A stretch of DNA of 30,181 bases from SCUS01 sp966211675 (GCA_966211675.1 CBIHPK010000101.1:1-30181); one strand, 5' to 3'. Positions 1 to 7,869 are shown, numbered from the stretch's first letter. A program made the numbers and translations. Notes: generated by a model not told the origin, from the letters alone.

Positions 1-1992
1 AGGCTCTCCAACTGGGGCGTCGGCGAGGTCTGGCGCGCCGCCGACACGCAGCGCGCCCGCGCCAGCGTGACGGTCAAGCTGCTCCCCACGCCGACCTCGC
101 GGCGCACCGAGCGGATGGCCGCGCTGCGCCTCCTCGGCGACCGCCTCGCGAAGCTCCAGCACCCCAACGTGCTGCCGCTGGTGGAGGTGCACACCACGGG
201 CGCTCAGCCCTTCGAGGTGTACGAGTCGTGGGAGGGCATCGGCCTCGGGGAGTGGCTCACCGCCGCGCGCGCCGCCGGCGAGCCCACGTCGCTCCGAACG
301 GTGCTCGGCATCGCAGACCGGGTGCTCGCCGCCGTCGGGGCGGGTCACCGCCAGCGCTCGCCGGGGTCGCTGATCCACGGGGCGATCCACCACGAGGCGG
401 TGAGGGTGAGGGTGGAGGAGGGCCGAGAGCCGGAGGTGCGGGTGCTCGACTTCGGCCTCGGCGCGGAGAAGGACTCCTCGGCGCTCGCGGCCCTGGTCGA
501 CGCGACCCCGTCGGAGTACGCGGCCCCCGAGCACGCCCGCGAGCCCTCGCTCCGTAACCCCGCGGCGGACGTCTTCGCCGCGGCGGTGCTCATCCTCCGG
601 CTGCTGGTCCCCGAGGCGGTGCGGCCGCGAGGGCACCGCAGCTGGGCCCACTTCGTCACGCAGCGCGAGAGCGAGGTGCACAGCGCCATCACCGCCCTCC
701 GCGCGGACGTGCACCCCTCCATCTGGGAGGCGCTCGCGCAGGCCCTCTCTCGCCGCCCCGAGGCGCGCCCCGCCGACGCCGAGCGGCTGAGGGAGCTCCT
801 GCGGGCGGCGTCCTGGGGCGTCGCGAGCTCCATGGACGCTCCCGGCGAGGCGCTCGCCCCGGTGGTCCCGATGGCGCTCCCCACGCTCCAGCCCATCGCC
901 CCTCCCGTGGCCTCGCTCTCGATGTCAGCCCCGCTCGGCGCTCCCCTCCCGATGCCGACCACGCCCGCGCCTCCGCCGGTCTACGCGCCGGCGCCGGAGC
1001 CCTCCTTCGCACCCGCGCCGCCGCCCTCGCCGCCCGCCCGACCCGCGGGTCCGCCGCCGGTGCGGAAGGGTATGCAGCTGGGCGTCGCGTCGGTGCTCGG
1101 CGCCAACCGCCCGGACGGCGGCTCGGTGCGCCCCCGCCGCGCCACCGCGGGGGTCGACCACCGCAACTTCGGTCCGCTCGCCCCTCGTCCGGTGGACGTC
1201 GACGTCCCGCCCCCGCCGCCCCCGGGGCGCGTCTCCGTCGACGACGCCCAGAGCACCCGGCAGGACATCGAGCTGCCCTCCGACGAGCCCGCGACCGTGG
1301 CCGAGTCCGACATGACGATGGCGCTCAACATCCCCGCCGCGTCGCCCTCTCCGTCCCGCGCTTCCAATCCCCAGGTCGTCTCCATCGAGCAGGCCAACCG
1401 CACCGTGCGCTCGCCCTTCGAACACGTCGAGCACACGCAGATCGCGCAGCTCCCGCTGCCGCCGTCAGCGCCGATGCCGCCGCACAACCCCGCCGCGCCG
1501 TGGAGCGCCGGTCCGTCGCAGCCCTTCGCGTCGCCCTCGGCGGGCGCGTATCCGGCGACGCTCCCGCTCCCCTTCGCCGAGGCCACCATGCCGCTCGACG
1601 TGGTCCCGCCGGAGGTCGCCGCCGCGCTCGCCGCGTACGCCGCGCCGGTCAACCCGGCCTCCTGGGACAGCACCTCCAACCTCCAGCCCGTCTCGCTGCC
1701 GGGCTACGCCGCGCCCTCGCCCCCTCGCTACGCCTCGCCGCCCTCCTACGGGGCGCCTCGGGCCGCTGATCCCTTCGCCCTCGTCGCGGCCGCCGGTCGA
1801 GGAGACGCGCGCGCCTGGGACGCCAACACCACGCCGCCCGAGCAGGCCCCCGCGCCCGCCCGGAGGTACTCCACCGCCCTGTTGATCGGGCTCGCGCTGC
1901 TGGCCGCGGCGCTGGCCTTCCTCGTCGGCGTGCTGGCGTCCAACCGCGGCGCCGCGGCGGCCCCGGTGACGGTCGCCCCCACCGCGCGATGA
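1..1992 (+). CDS. Kinase-fold membrane protein with degenerate catalytic loop (probable pseudokinase), 5' truncated
   Basis: The frame is open from base 1, so the true start lies upstream; 663 residues are visible. The N-terminal ~250 residues follow the Hanks kinase fold: a glycine-loop remnant (GVGEVW, residues 6-11), the ATP-anchoring Lys in VTVKLL (K26), DFG at 150-152 and an APE-like AAPEH. The catalytic loop is broken: the HRDLKPxN position reads HGAIHHEA from residue 126, so the catalytic Asp, the loop Lys and the metal-binding Asn are all absent. A long Pro/Ala-rich low-complexity linker follows (about 260-600). One hydrophobic helix near the C-terminus (ALLIGLALLAAALAFLVGV) would anchor it in the inner membrane with the kinase fold in the cytoplasm. 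The stop overlaps the next kinase start as ATGA, so the two are translationally coupled. I infer a regulatory pseudokinase partner; a weakly active kinase cannot be excluded. Confidence 0.85.
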   Translation, partial: RLSNWGVGEVWRAADTQRARASVTVKLLPTPTSRRTERMAALRLLGDRLAKLQHPNVLPLVEVHTTGAQPFEVYESWEGIGLGEWLTAARAAGEPTSLRTVLGIADRVLAAVGAGHRQRSPGSLIHGAIHHEAVRVRVEEGREPEVRVLDFGLGAEKDSSALAALVDATPSEYAAPEHAREPSLRNPAADVFAAAVLILRLLVPEAVRPRGHRSWAHFVTQRESEVHSAITALRADVHPSIWEALAQALSRRPEARPADAERLRELLRAASWGVASSMDAPGEALAPVVPMALPTLQPIAPPVASLSMSAPLGAPLPMPTTPAPPPVYAPAPEPSFAPAPPPSPPARPAGPPPVRKGMQLGVASVLGANRPDGGSVRPRRATAGVDHRNFGPLAPRPVDVDVPPPPPPGRVSVDDAQSTRQDIELPSDEPATVAESDMTMALNIPAASPSPSRASNPQVVSIEQANRTVRSPFEHVEHTQIAQLPLPPSAPMPPHNPAAPWSAGPSQPFASPSAGAYPATLPLPFAEATMPLDVVPPEVAAALAAYAAPVNPASWDSTSNLQPVSLPGYAAPSPPRYASPPSYGAPRAADPFALVAAAGRGDARAWDANTTPPEQAPAPARRYSTALLIGLALLAAALAFLVGVLASNRGAAAAPVTVAPTAR

Positions 1993-3599
1993 GCCTCCCG
2001 TCCGGGTCGCTGACCGACCAGGCGGGCCGCTGGGTCGGACGGCTGATCGCCTCGCGCTATCGCCTCCTGCGCGTGGTCGGCGTCGGAGGTCACGGGGCGG
2101 TGTACGAGGCGCGGCACGAGCTCAGCGGGCGGCGCTTCGCGGTGAAGCTGCTGCTGGCCGATCCGCGCTCCATCCGAGGCCTCGCGGAGCGCCTGGTGCG
2201 CGAGGCGAAGGCGACCTCGCGGGTGATGCACCCCAACGTGGTGGAGGTGATCGACGTCGGCGTCGACGCGGAGAGCGAGCGGCTGTACCTGATCGAGGAG
2301 TTCCTGGAGGGGGACGACCTGCGAGCGCGGATGAGGGCGCGCCGGAGGATGAGCACGCAGGAGGTCCGCGCGGTGATCGGGCCGGTGCTCGACGGACTCG
2401 GCGCGGCGCACGGGCAGGGCGTGGTGCACCGCGACCTCAAGCCCGGCAACGTGATGCTCGCCCGGCAGCCCGGCGGCGCGGAGGTGCCCAAGCTGATCGA
2501 CTTCGGCATCTCGAAGCTCGACCAGCGAGGGCCTCCCGAGGACGAGGGCGCGCCGCTCACCCGCGACGGGATGCTCCTCGGGACGCCGGACTACATGGCC
2601 CCGGAGCAGGCGCGAGGCGCGCAGTCCGTCGACGCGAGGGCGGACCTCTGGTCCGTCGGCGTGCTGCTCTACGAGATGTTCGGCGGGGTCAGGCCCTTCC
2701 GGGGGATCGGTCCCGCCGCGGTGATCGTGGCCGTCGCGACGGAGCCGCCTCGCCCCCTCGCGGAGCTGCGCCCGGACCTTCCTCCCGCCTGGACGGAGCT
2801 CGTGCACCGCTGCCTCGCGAAGTCGCCCGACGAGCGCATGGCCACCGCCCGCGAGCTGCGCGAGGCCATCGACGCCGCCGGCGAGCAGGACCCGTCCGTC
2901 GAGCTCGCCGAGCTTCCCCTCGTCGTGCCCGAGGCCTCCGACACGCTCGCGTCGGCGCCCGTCGGGCCCATCGCGGCCCCGGTGGCGCCCGGCCTCGACG
3001 CGATGCTCACCGAGGGCGACGAGGTCTTCAGCGAGGCGCCGCCGGACCCGCGTCCGCGCGCTTCGCTCCCGACCACGCTGCCGCCTCGCGCTGGATCATG
3101 GCGCTGGGTGCTGCTCTCGCTGCTCGCCTTCGCCGGGGTCGGCGTGGCCGCCTGGACCCGCCTGCGCCCGGCGCCATCGCGGTCCCACGCCGCCTCGCGT
3201 CCGAGCCCTCGCTGGGTGGCGCCCGCCGCGCCCGACGCGGGGGTCGCGCCGCCCGCCTCCAGCGGCGCCGACATGAGCGCGCGCATGCACGGTCGCGGAC
3301 CGTGGGACGGCGGCGAGATGCCGCTGCGCCTCTCGGCGACGCAGCAGCGCACGGTGATGACGGCCTTCGCGTCGAGGGTGCGCGAGTGCCTGGGCGCGCG
3401 CTTCTTCGGCCAGCTCCCGGTCACGCTCACGGTGCGCGGCGACGGGAGCGTGCGCTCGGTGCGGGTGGGCGAGGCCGTGCGCCGCTCGCAGGGCGGGCGG
3501 TGCGTGGCGGAGGCGCTGCGGTCGGTGACGGTGCCGCGGTTCGCGGCGAGGGAGATGGAGATCGGCTGGGTCTACGTGTTCGCGGCTCAGTCGCAGTAG
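1989..3599 (+). CDS. Transmembrane Hanks-type serine/threonine protein kinase
   Basis: A 536-residue receptor-type Ser/Thr kinase that should transfer phosphate from ATP to protein Ser/Thr. All key motifs are intact: glycine loop GVGGHGAVYEA (31-41), AVKLLL with K53, HRDLKPGNV (147-155, catalytic D149), DFG (171-173), activation-segment GTPDYMAPEQ (199-207). A Pro-rich juxtamembrane region leads to one transmembrane helix (about 371-390, WVLLSLLAFAGVGVAAW). The C-terminal ~100 residues (about 440-536) contain a small beta-rich module with LPVTLTVRGDGSVRSVRV and two Cys (C464 region and the GGRC segment), resembling the TonB/AgmX-PglI C-terminal type seen in myxobacterial envelope proteins; that assignment is tentative. 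There is no ribosome site before the ATG, consistent with coupling to the upstream pseudokinase through the ATGA overlap. Its 3' end overlaps the convergent regulator gene by 13 bp. Confidence 0.95.
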   Translation: MSLPSGSLTDQAGRWVGRLIASRYRLLRVVGVGGHGAVYEARHELSGRRFAVKLLLADPRSIRGLAERLVREAKATSRVMHPNVVEVIDVGVDAESERLYLIEEFLEGDDLRARMRARRRMSTQEVRAVIGPVLDGLGAAHGQGVVHRDLKPGNVMLARQPGGAEVPKLIDFGISKLDQRGPPEDEGAPLTRDGMLLGTPDYMAPEQARGAQSVDARADLWSVGVLLYEMFGGVRPFRGIGPAAVIVAVATEPPRPLAELRPDLPPAWTELVHRCLAKSPDERMATARELREAIDAAGEQDPSVELAELPLVVPEASDTLASAPVGPIAAPVAPGLDAMLTEGDEVFSEAPPDPRPRASLPTTLPPRAGSWRWVLLSLLAFAGVGVAAWTRLRPAPSRSHAASRPSPRWVAPAAPDAGVAPPASSGADMSARMHGRGPWDGGEMPLRLSATQQRTVMTAFASRVRECLGARFFGQLPVTLTVRGDGSVRSVRVGEAVRRSQGGRCVAEALRSVTVPRFAAREMEIGWVYVFAAQSQ

Positions 3600-4123
3600 T
3601 CCTGCAGCGAGGCCATCTCGCCGAGGGCCTTGAGGCGCGCGAGCGAGAGGTCCTCGAGCTGGCGAATACGCTCGCGGGTAAGGTTCATGATGGCGCCGAC
3701 CTCCTCGAGGGTGATGCCCCCGCGGTCGGCGACGTCGAGCGCGCAGGTCTCCGGCAGCTCCCACACCTCCACGTCCGGGAAGTTGAGCTTGATGTTGCCG
3801 TTGCGCTCGTTCACGTCGAGGTAGAGGTGGTGCTTGCAGCTGACGAACGGGCACGGCCGCTCGGCGTGCGGGCCGTGCTGGCAGTCGGCGCGCGTCATCG
3901 GCCGCTCGTAGTCCACGTCGGGGTACATCTGGCGCAGGCGCTCGAGCTCGCGCTTCGACTGCCGCCGCATGGACAGCGTCCGGGGGCGGGAGCGCGCGCG
4001 CGGCTTCCGTCCGCCACGCTCCACACCGGGGACCAGCGTCGTGACCTCCGTCGAGGAGATTTCCATGTCCTCCTCGACGTCGAGGGTCACGGCGTTGCTG
4101 TTCACTTGGATCGGCATCGTCAT
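3587..4123 (-). CDS. AsgB-like DNA-binding regulator with sigma-70 region 4.2 helix-turn-helix
   Basis: A 178-residue protein. Residues 137-168 (ITLEEVGAIMNLTRERIRQL...) match the region 4.2 helix-turn-helix of primary sigma factors closely, including the TRERIRQ recognition helix, but no region 2 or 3 is present, so it is not a complete sigma factor. This is the architecture described for AsgB (163 aa) of Myxococcus xanthus, which controls A-signal-dependent development; orthology is inferred. Upstream of the HTH lies a conserved-looking block with C81, C91 and C96 plus His residues (ADCQHGPHAERPCPFVSCKHH), suggesting a metal or redox site, then C127. The N-terminal ~60 residues are charged and probably disordered. 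The ATG at 4123 was chosen over an upstream GTG (4162) because GGGAGG sits 9 nt before it. It is monocistronic and convergent with the kinase gene. Confidence 0.85.
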   Translation of the reverse strand: MTMPIQVNSNAVTLDVEEDMEISSTEVTTLVPGVERGGRKPRARSRPRTLSMRRQSKRELERLRQMYPDVDYERPMTRADCQHGPHAERPCPFVSCKHHLYLDVNERNGNIKLNFPDVEVWELPETCALDVADRGGITLEEVGAIMNLTRERIRQLEDLSLARLKALGEMASLQDYCD

Positions 4124-4559
4124 GGTCGCGGTCCTCCCAGAGACAGATCGGTGAGCCCGCACTCGTCCGTGCGGGCGGCGGACGGACGGCGAGGTGGAGG
4201 CGCGCGAACCCGGCGCGAAGCCTCCTCTTCCCCGACGACCATCCCAGCCCTGTGAATCGTTTCAGCTTTGAACCAGAGCTCCAGGTTTGGATGGGCTCCA
4301 GCACTCGCTGAGGAGTCCCTTCTCTACGACCCGTTGGAGGGGGTCAAAAATATCGTGACGAATCTCACCATGTGCCGCCCTCGCGGACCTCGTCGGCGAT
4401 CGCGCACACCGTCCGCGCATGGGCTCTGCGTGAGAAATTGGCGCTCCGTTCCGAAGAGGGATTGCCACGCGGCGAAGGGGATGCAGCCGCCGCGGAGGAG
4501 GTCGTCGACGACGGAATACGCCGCGCGATATTCGTCGCGCGGCGGAGGCGCGAGCGCGG
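4124..4559. other. Intergenic region of 436 bp, no convincing gene
   Basis: This stretch carries the 5' leader of the AsgB-like gene (transcribed leftward) and the 3' trailer of the GpsA-like gene (entering from the right). Around 4241-4370 the base composition drops noticeably below that of the genes, as expected for a promoter area, but I could not pick a convincing -35/-10 pair. Short open frames on both strands lack a ribosome site, recognisable motifs and the strong G/C third-position bias of the neighbours. The only clear structure is the perfect inverted repeat at 4519-4544. Confidence 0.5.
4519..4544 (-). terminator. Hairpin terminator of the acyltransferase/GpsA-like operon
   Basis: A perfect 10-bp inverted repeat, CGCCGCGCGA / TCGCGCGGCG, with a 6-nt loop, begins 15 nt beyond the stop codon of the GpsA-like gene on the minus strand. 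Only a short T-containing stretch (TATTCC) follows, so it may act as a weak intrinsic terminator or a 3'-end stabilising hairpin. Confidence 0.55.
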
Positions 4560-5507
4560 CTAGCGCCGCTCCATCAGGCCGGAGAGCACGGCCTCGCGGG
4601 TCACGCGGCCGCTGAAGACCGCCTCGATGGTCGAGAAGATCGTCGCGTCGAGGCGGTGCTCCTTCGCGAAGGCCACCACCCGCGGCACCAGCGTCGGCGC
4701 CTCCACGCGCAGCGCCGAGCGCGTCTGCGCCTCCGCGAGCGTGGCGCCCTCCGCGAGCGCGGCGCCGAGCTGACACTCGGGCCGGTCGTACTGGCTCATC
4801 GCGGCGAGCAGGTCGCCGATGCCCGCCACGCCGAAGAGGCTGCGCTCGTCCGCGCCCGCGGCCACCGCGATGCGCGCCGCCTCGTGCAATCCCCGCGTGA
4901 GGAAGCCGCCGAGCAGCGCCGGCGAGACGCCGATGGCGCGCGCGTATCCGAGCGCGACGAAGAGCGCCCCGTTGAGCGCGCTCGACCACTCCAGGCCGAC
5001 GAGGTCGTGGCTGACGGACACGCGCATGAGCGGGCCCTGCAGCGCGCCGCGCACGGCGTCGGTCACCTCGGGGTAGCGCGACGCGACCGCGAGCACCGAG
5101 GGCCTCCCCTCGACGAGGTCGTCCGCGAGCGCGGGGCCGCCCAGCGCGCCGACCCGGCGGCACGGGGTCTCCTCGCGCAGCACCTCGGAGATGGGCGTGA
5201 GCCCCTCGCCGGAGAGGCCGCGGATGCCGTGCACGAGGAAGTGGGCGCCGTCGACCACGTCGCCGAGCGAGCGCGCGACCTCGCGCACCACGTCCGACGG
5301 AACGGCCACGAGCAGCAGCCGCGCGTGGCCCGCGAGCGCCGCGAGGTCGGTGGTCACCTCGACCTCCGCGGGGAGCCCGTCGGGGCGCTCCGCGCGGCGC
5401 GAGTGGAGCATGGTGCGGTGGCCGTTGCGCGCGACGGCGCAGGCCAGCGCGAGGCCCCAGCGGCCGCCGCCGAGGATGCCAACGGGGGATGTCGGGTGTT
5501 CGCCCAT
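4560..5507 (-). CDS. GpsA-like NAD(P)-dependent glycerol-3-phosphate dehydrogenase homologue lacking catalytic lysines
   Basis: A 315-residue protein of the NAD(P)H-dependent glycerol-3-phosphate dehydrogenase fold, which normally reduces dihydroxyacetone phosphate to sn-glycerol 3-phosphate for phospholipid synthesis. The Rossmann motif GILGGGRWGLALA (10-22), the GGPALADDL segment (123-131) and the helical C-terminal domain with ITRGL-like FLTRGLHEAAR and GVAGIGDLL align with E. coli GpsA. However, the Lys of the ATKG motif is R96, the invariant catalytic Lys of the GAxKN motif is Asn (SALNG, N179), and the substrate-phosphate SRNRR motif is replaced by DRPECQ (241-246). Catalysis as a standard GpsA is therefore doubtful. 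The ATG at 5507 is preferred because GGAGG lies 5 nt upstream; an adjacent ATG at 5510 overlaps the acyltransferase stop. Tight coupling to that gene suggests a shared lipid role, possibly regulatory or with an altered substrate. Confidence 0.87.
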   Translation of the reverse strand: MGEHPTSPVGILGGGRWGLALACAVARNGHRTMLHSRRAERPDGLPAEVEVTTDLAALAGHARLLLVAVPSDVVREVARSLGDVVDGAHFLVHGIRGLSGEGLTPISEVLREETPCRRVGALGGPALADDLVEGRPSVLAVASRYPEVTDAVRGALQGPLMRVSVSHDLVGLEWSSALNGALFVALGYARAIGVSPALLGGFLTRGLHEAARIAVAAGADERSLFGVAGIGDLLAAMSQYDRPECQLGAALAEGATLAEAQTRSALRVEAPTLVPRVVAFAKEHRLDATIFSTIEAVFSGRVTREAVLSGLMERR

Positions 5508-7093
5508 CATGGCCTCCGCCGACCCGGGTGGAAGCCGAGGCCGCTCACCGCGAGGCGGTTCTGATAGTAGAGCAGGAGGTTGGTGTCGCCGAGGACGACG
5601 CCGCCCTGCGCGGGCCGCAGCACCGCGTTGGTGTGGTAGCCCGACCAGGCGCGCGTCGCCGAGTCGAGGATCGTCGCCGCCGAGGCGCCGCGCACGCCCG
5701 GGCCGAGCACCAGCGCGCCGCGGTCTTCGAGGGCGCGGGCGCGGTCGACGAGGTCGGTCACGCGGCGCTCCATCTCGTCCGAGGGGACGAACACCTCGTC
5801 GCGGTGCCGAAGGAGCTTGAAGAGGTCGTCGCCGGGGAAGGCGTCGCGCAGCTTGCCGAAGGCCGCGCCGGCGACGAGGTGCGAGGGGAGCAGCACCGTC
5901 TCCTTCGCGTAGGAGCGGCAGATGGCCTCGCCGAGCTCGCGCGTGTACTGGGCGTCGCGGGCCTCGTCGACGACGGCCTGCCCGTCGCGGGTGACGTAGC
6001 TCGCGGGGTCCACCGTGCGGCCGCGCAGGTCGACGGAGCGGCCGTCGTCGAGCACGCGGTTGGTGAACGGGTCCATCGGCTCGCCGAAGCGGATGACCAC
6101 GGAGCCGGTGGTCATCACCAGCTTGCGGAGCAGGGTGACGATGCGCTCGATGCGCGTGCTCTCGTCGTCCTCGATGATGTAGCGGCTGCGACCGACCTCC
6201 GCGAGGTAGTCCGCGATGAGCGTCGAGGCCTCCAGCGTGAGCATGTAGTTGATGGTCGCGGGCACCACGAACACCCGCTGCGGGTGCGAGCGGCGGAGCG
6301 AGTGCACGAAGGCCTCGACGCCCGTCCCGAGCAGGCCGAGCTTGAGCTTCTCCTCGACGATGCCGGAGCGGGAGCGCGTGCCGCCGGGGAAGAAGAGCGA
6401 GTGGTAGCCGCGCTCGATGAGCACGCTGGAGTAGGTCTTGAGGACGTCCTTGTAGAGCTCGTGCCGGATGCGACGGTCGACGCGGTAGGCGCCGAGGTTC
6501 TGCATGAAGTACGAGAGGAAGGGGTTGGTGAAGAGGTTCTTGCCGGCGCCGTAGGTGGCCGGGGGGAGGCCCTCTCGCTCCAGCGCGAAGCCGAACACCA
6601 CCGAGTCGAGGTTGGAGAGGTGCGTCGGGGCGAAGATCACCGTGCCGCGGCGGGAGAGCGCGCGGATGCGCTCGATGGGCCCCTGCGTGACCATGTGCTC
6701 GCGCAGCCGGTTGCTCGCGCGAAGGCCCAGCTTGAGGTCCTTCGGCGAGAGAAGCAGCGAGAGCGCCGCGGGGAGCACCTTCGTCGAGAGGGCGTACACC
6801 CGCGGGTCGAAGTTGCCCGCGATGTCCTTCGCGTAGTGGCGCGCGATCTCCTCGACGCGCCGCCGACGCTCGCTCTCCGAGAGGCGACCCAGAGAGCGGG
6901 CCAGCTCGCGGAAGCGCTCGTATTCCGCGCGCTCCTTGCCGGGCCTCGCCTCCAGGCGGCGGATCTCGCACCACGCCGCGTCGTTGAGCAGCAGCAGCGG
7001 ATCGCGCGCCCCCTGCGCGACCCGGGCGACGACCTCCTCCACGATGAAGGAGCGCTCGTCGTTGAAATGGAAGATCGGTGCAGCCTCCGCCAT
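5507..7093 (-). CDS. PlsB-like glycerol-3-phosphate/lysophospholipid acyltransferase
   Basis: A 528-residue acyltransferase of the PlsB/PlsC superfamily, expected to transfer a fatty acyl chain to glycerol 3-phosphate or a similar acceptor at the inner membrane. The catalytic HX4D motif is PTHLSNLD (H158, D163). The glycerol-phosphate binding motif is FFPGGTRSRSG (about 235-245), close to the PlsB EGGRSRTG block, and VVPATINY follows as the fourth motif. An N-terminal ~150-residue helical extension and a C-terminal ~200-residue extension also fit the PlsB branch rather than short PlsC enzymes. The ATG at 7093 (MAEAAPIF...) was chosen because the frame further upstream is Arg-rich and runs into the divergent promoter area. 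The TGA overlaps the GpsA-like start (ATGATG), indicating translational coupling. Confidence 0.9.
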   Translation of the reverse strand: MAEAAPIFHFNDERSFIVEEVVARVAQGARDPLLLLNDAAWCEIRRLEARPGKERAEYERFRELARSLGRLSESERRRRVEEIARHYAKDIAGNFDPRVYALSTKVLPAALSLLLSPKDLKLGLRASNRLREHMVTQGPIERIRALSRRGTVIFAPTHLSNLDSVVFGFALEREGLPPATYGAGKNLFTNPFLSYFMQNLGAYRVDRRIRHELYKDVLKTYSSVLIERGYHSLFFPGGTRSRSGIVEEKLKLGLLGTGVEAFVHSLRRSHPQRVFVVPATINYMLTLEASTLIADYLAEVGRSRYIIEDDESTRIERIVTLLRKLVMTTGSVVIRFGEPMDPFTNRVLDDGRSVDLRGRTVDPASYVTRDGQAVVDEARDAQYTRELGEAICRSYAKETVLLPSHLVAGAAFGKLRDAFPGDDLFKLLRHRDEVFVPSDEMERRVTDLVDRARALEDRGALVLGPGVRGASAATILDSATRAWSGYHTNAVLRPAQGGVVLGDTNLLLYYQNRLAVSGLGFHPGRRRP

Positions 7094-7190
7094 GGCGCGC
7101 GGACCGTACCGCCTCCGTCCGCGCGTCCACAAGGGCGCGTGCGCCCGGCGCCCGGAGTCTGCTACGCGTCGGGAGGACTCGGACCTCGCC

Positions 7191-7664
7191 ATGCGACGAC
7201 GGAGCGAACGACCCCCCAACGCCGACACGCCCTCGCCGATGGCGCCGATCGCGCTCGCCGTCGCGGCGCTCGCCGTGCTCGGCTTCGCCCGCTGGTGGCT
7301 CGACCGACCGACCGCCTCGCCCGCGCTTCTGCTCGATGAGGGCAGCTACGTCACCGCGATCGCCCCGTCGCTCCGCCGCGCCGGGTGCGCCTCGCCCTCC
7401 TGCCATGGTGGCCGCTCCCCGATGGCGCTCGCCCCGACGCTCACCGACGCCGCCTCGGCGCTCGCCGAGCTCGACGCGGTGCGCCCCTTCGCGGCCCGCG
7501 GCGACCCCGCGCAGAGCCCCCTCTGGATCCGAGCGACGAGCCGCGCCCACGCGGGCCCGGGAGCCCTTCCCCCCGACGGCTGCGAGGCCCGGGCGCTCTC
7601 CCGATGGATCGCCGGCGCCGCGGTCCGATCCTGCCCGGCGCCCTTGCCGGACGGGTCGCGGTGA
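7191..7664 (+). CDS. Small membrane-anchored cytochrome c-like protein with CX4CH motif
   Basis: A 157-residue protein. Residues 17-36 form one hydrophobic helix (MAPIALAVAALAVLGFARWW), a signal anchor placing the rest in the periplasm. The body resembles the short cytochrome-type domain common in Planctomycetes and Myxococcota: a YVTAIAPSLRRAGC lead-in, CASPSCHGG (C66, C71, H72), PAQSPLWIRAT, then LPPDGCEARALSRWIAGAA. The haem motif has four residues between cysteines rather than two, so covalent haem attachment is uncertain; two more Cys (C131, C148) could instead form disulfides. The gene is divergent from the acyltransferase with 97 bp between the starts. GGGAGGA lies about 14 nt upstream of the ATG. 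Function beyond a possible redox or structural domain is unknown. Confidence 0.7.
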   Translation: MRRRSERPPNADTPSPMAPIALAVAALAVLGFARWWLDRPTASPALLLDEGSYVTAIAPSLRRAGCASPSCHGGRSPMALAPTLTDAASALAELDAVRPFAARGDPAQSPLWIRATSRAHAGPGALPPDGCEARALSRWIAGAAVRSCPAPLPDGSR

Positions 7665-7680
7665 CCCCTAATCCCGCCTC

Positions 7681-7869
7681 GTGAACGCCCGACCGAAGAA
7701 CGACGGCCGCGAGGTCTCCGGGCGCCGCGCCCTGCTCGCGGTGCTCTCGCTGATCCTTCTCCTGGCCGCCGGGATCATCCTGCAGGCGGTGTTCGCCGAC
7801 CGCACGGGCATCAGCCGCCGCACGCCGGTGGTGCGCTTCGGCGACGCGGGGGCCTCAGGGCTCCGGTGA
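7681..7869 (+). CDS. Very small single-pass membrane protein, hypothetical
   Basis: A 62-residue frame beginning with GTG, 16 bp after the cytochrome-like gene. It has a basic N-terminus (MNARPKNDGREVSGRR), one transmembrane helix (about 18-38, LLAVLSLILLLAAGIILQAVF) and a short polar tail, probably periplasmic. No family is recognised. Its 3' end overlaps the convergent sigma-factor gene by 15 bp. The hydrophobic segment and position support a real gene, but there is no clear ribosome site, so it could be a chance frame. Confidence 0.5.
   Translation: MNARPKNDGREVSGRRALLAVLSLILLLAAGIILQAVFADRTGISRRTPVVRFGDAGASGLR

Noticed and set aside
4262..4468. A possible 68-residue gene on the minus strand upstream of the AsgB-like gene
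   Set aside because: No ribosome site, no motif and atypical codon use; treated as leader or intergenic DNA.
4372..4563. A possible 63-residue gene on the plus strand in the intergenic region
   Set aside because: Third-position G/C is clearly lower than in the neighbours, there is no ribosome site and it runs through the terminator hairpin.
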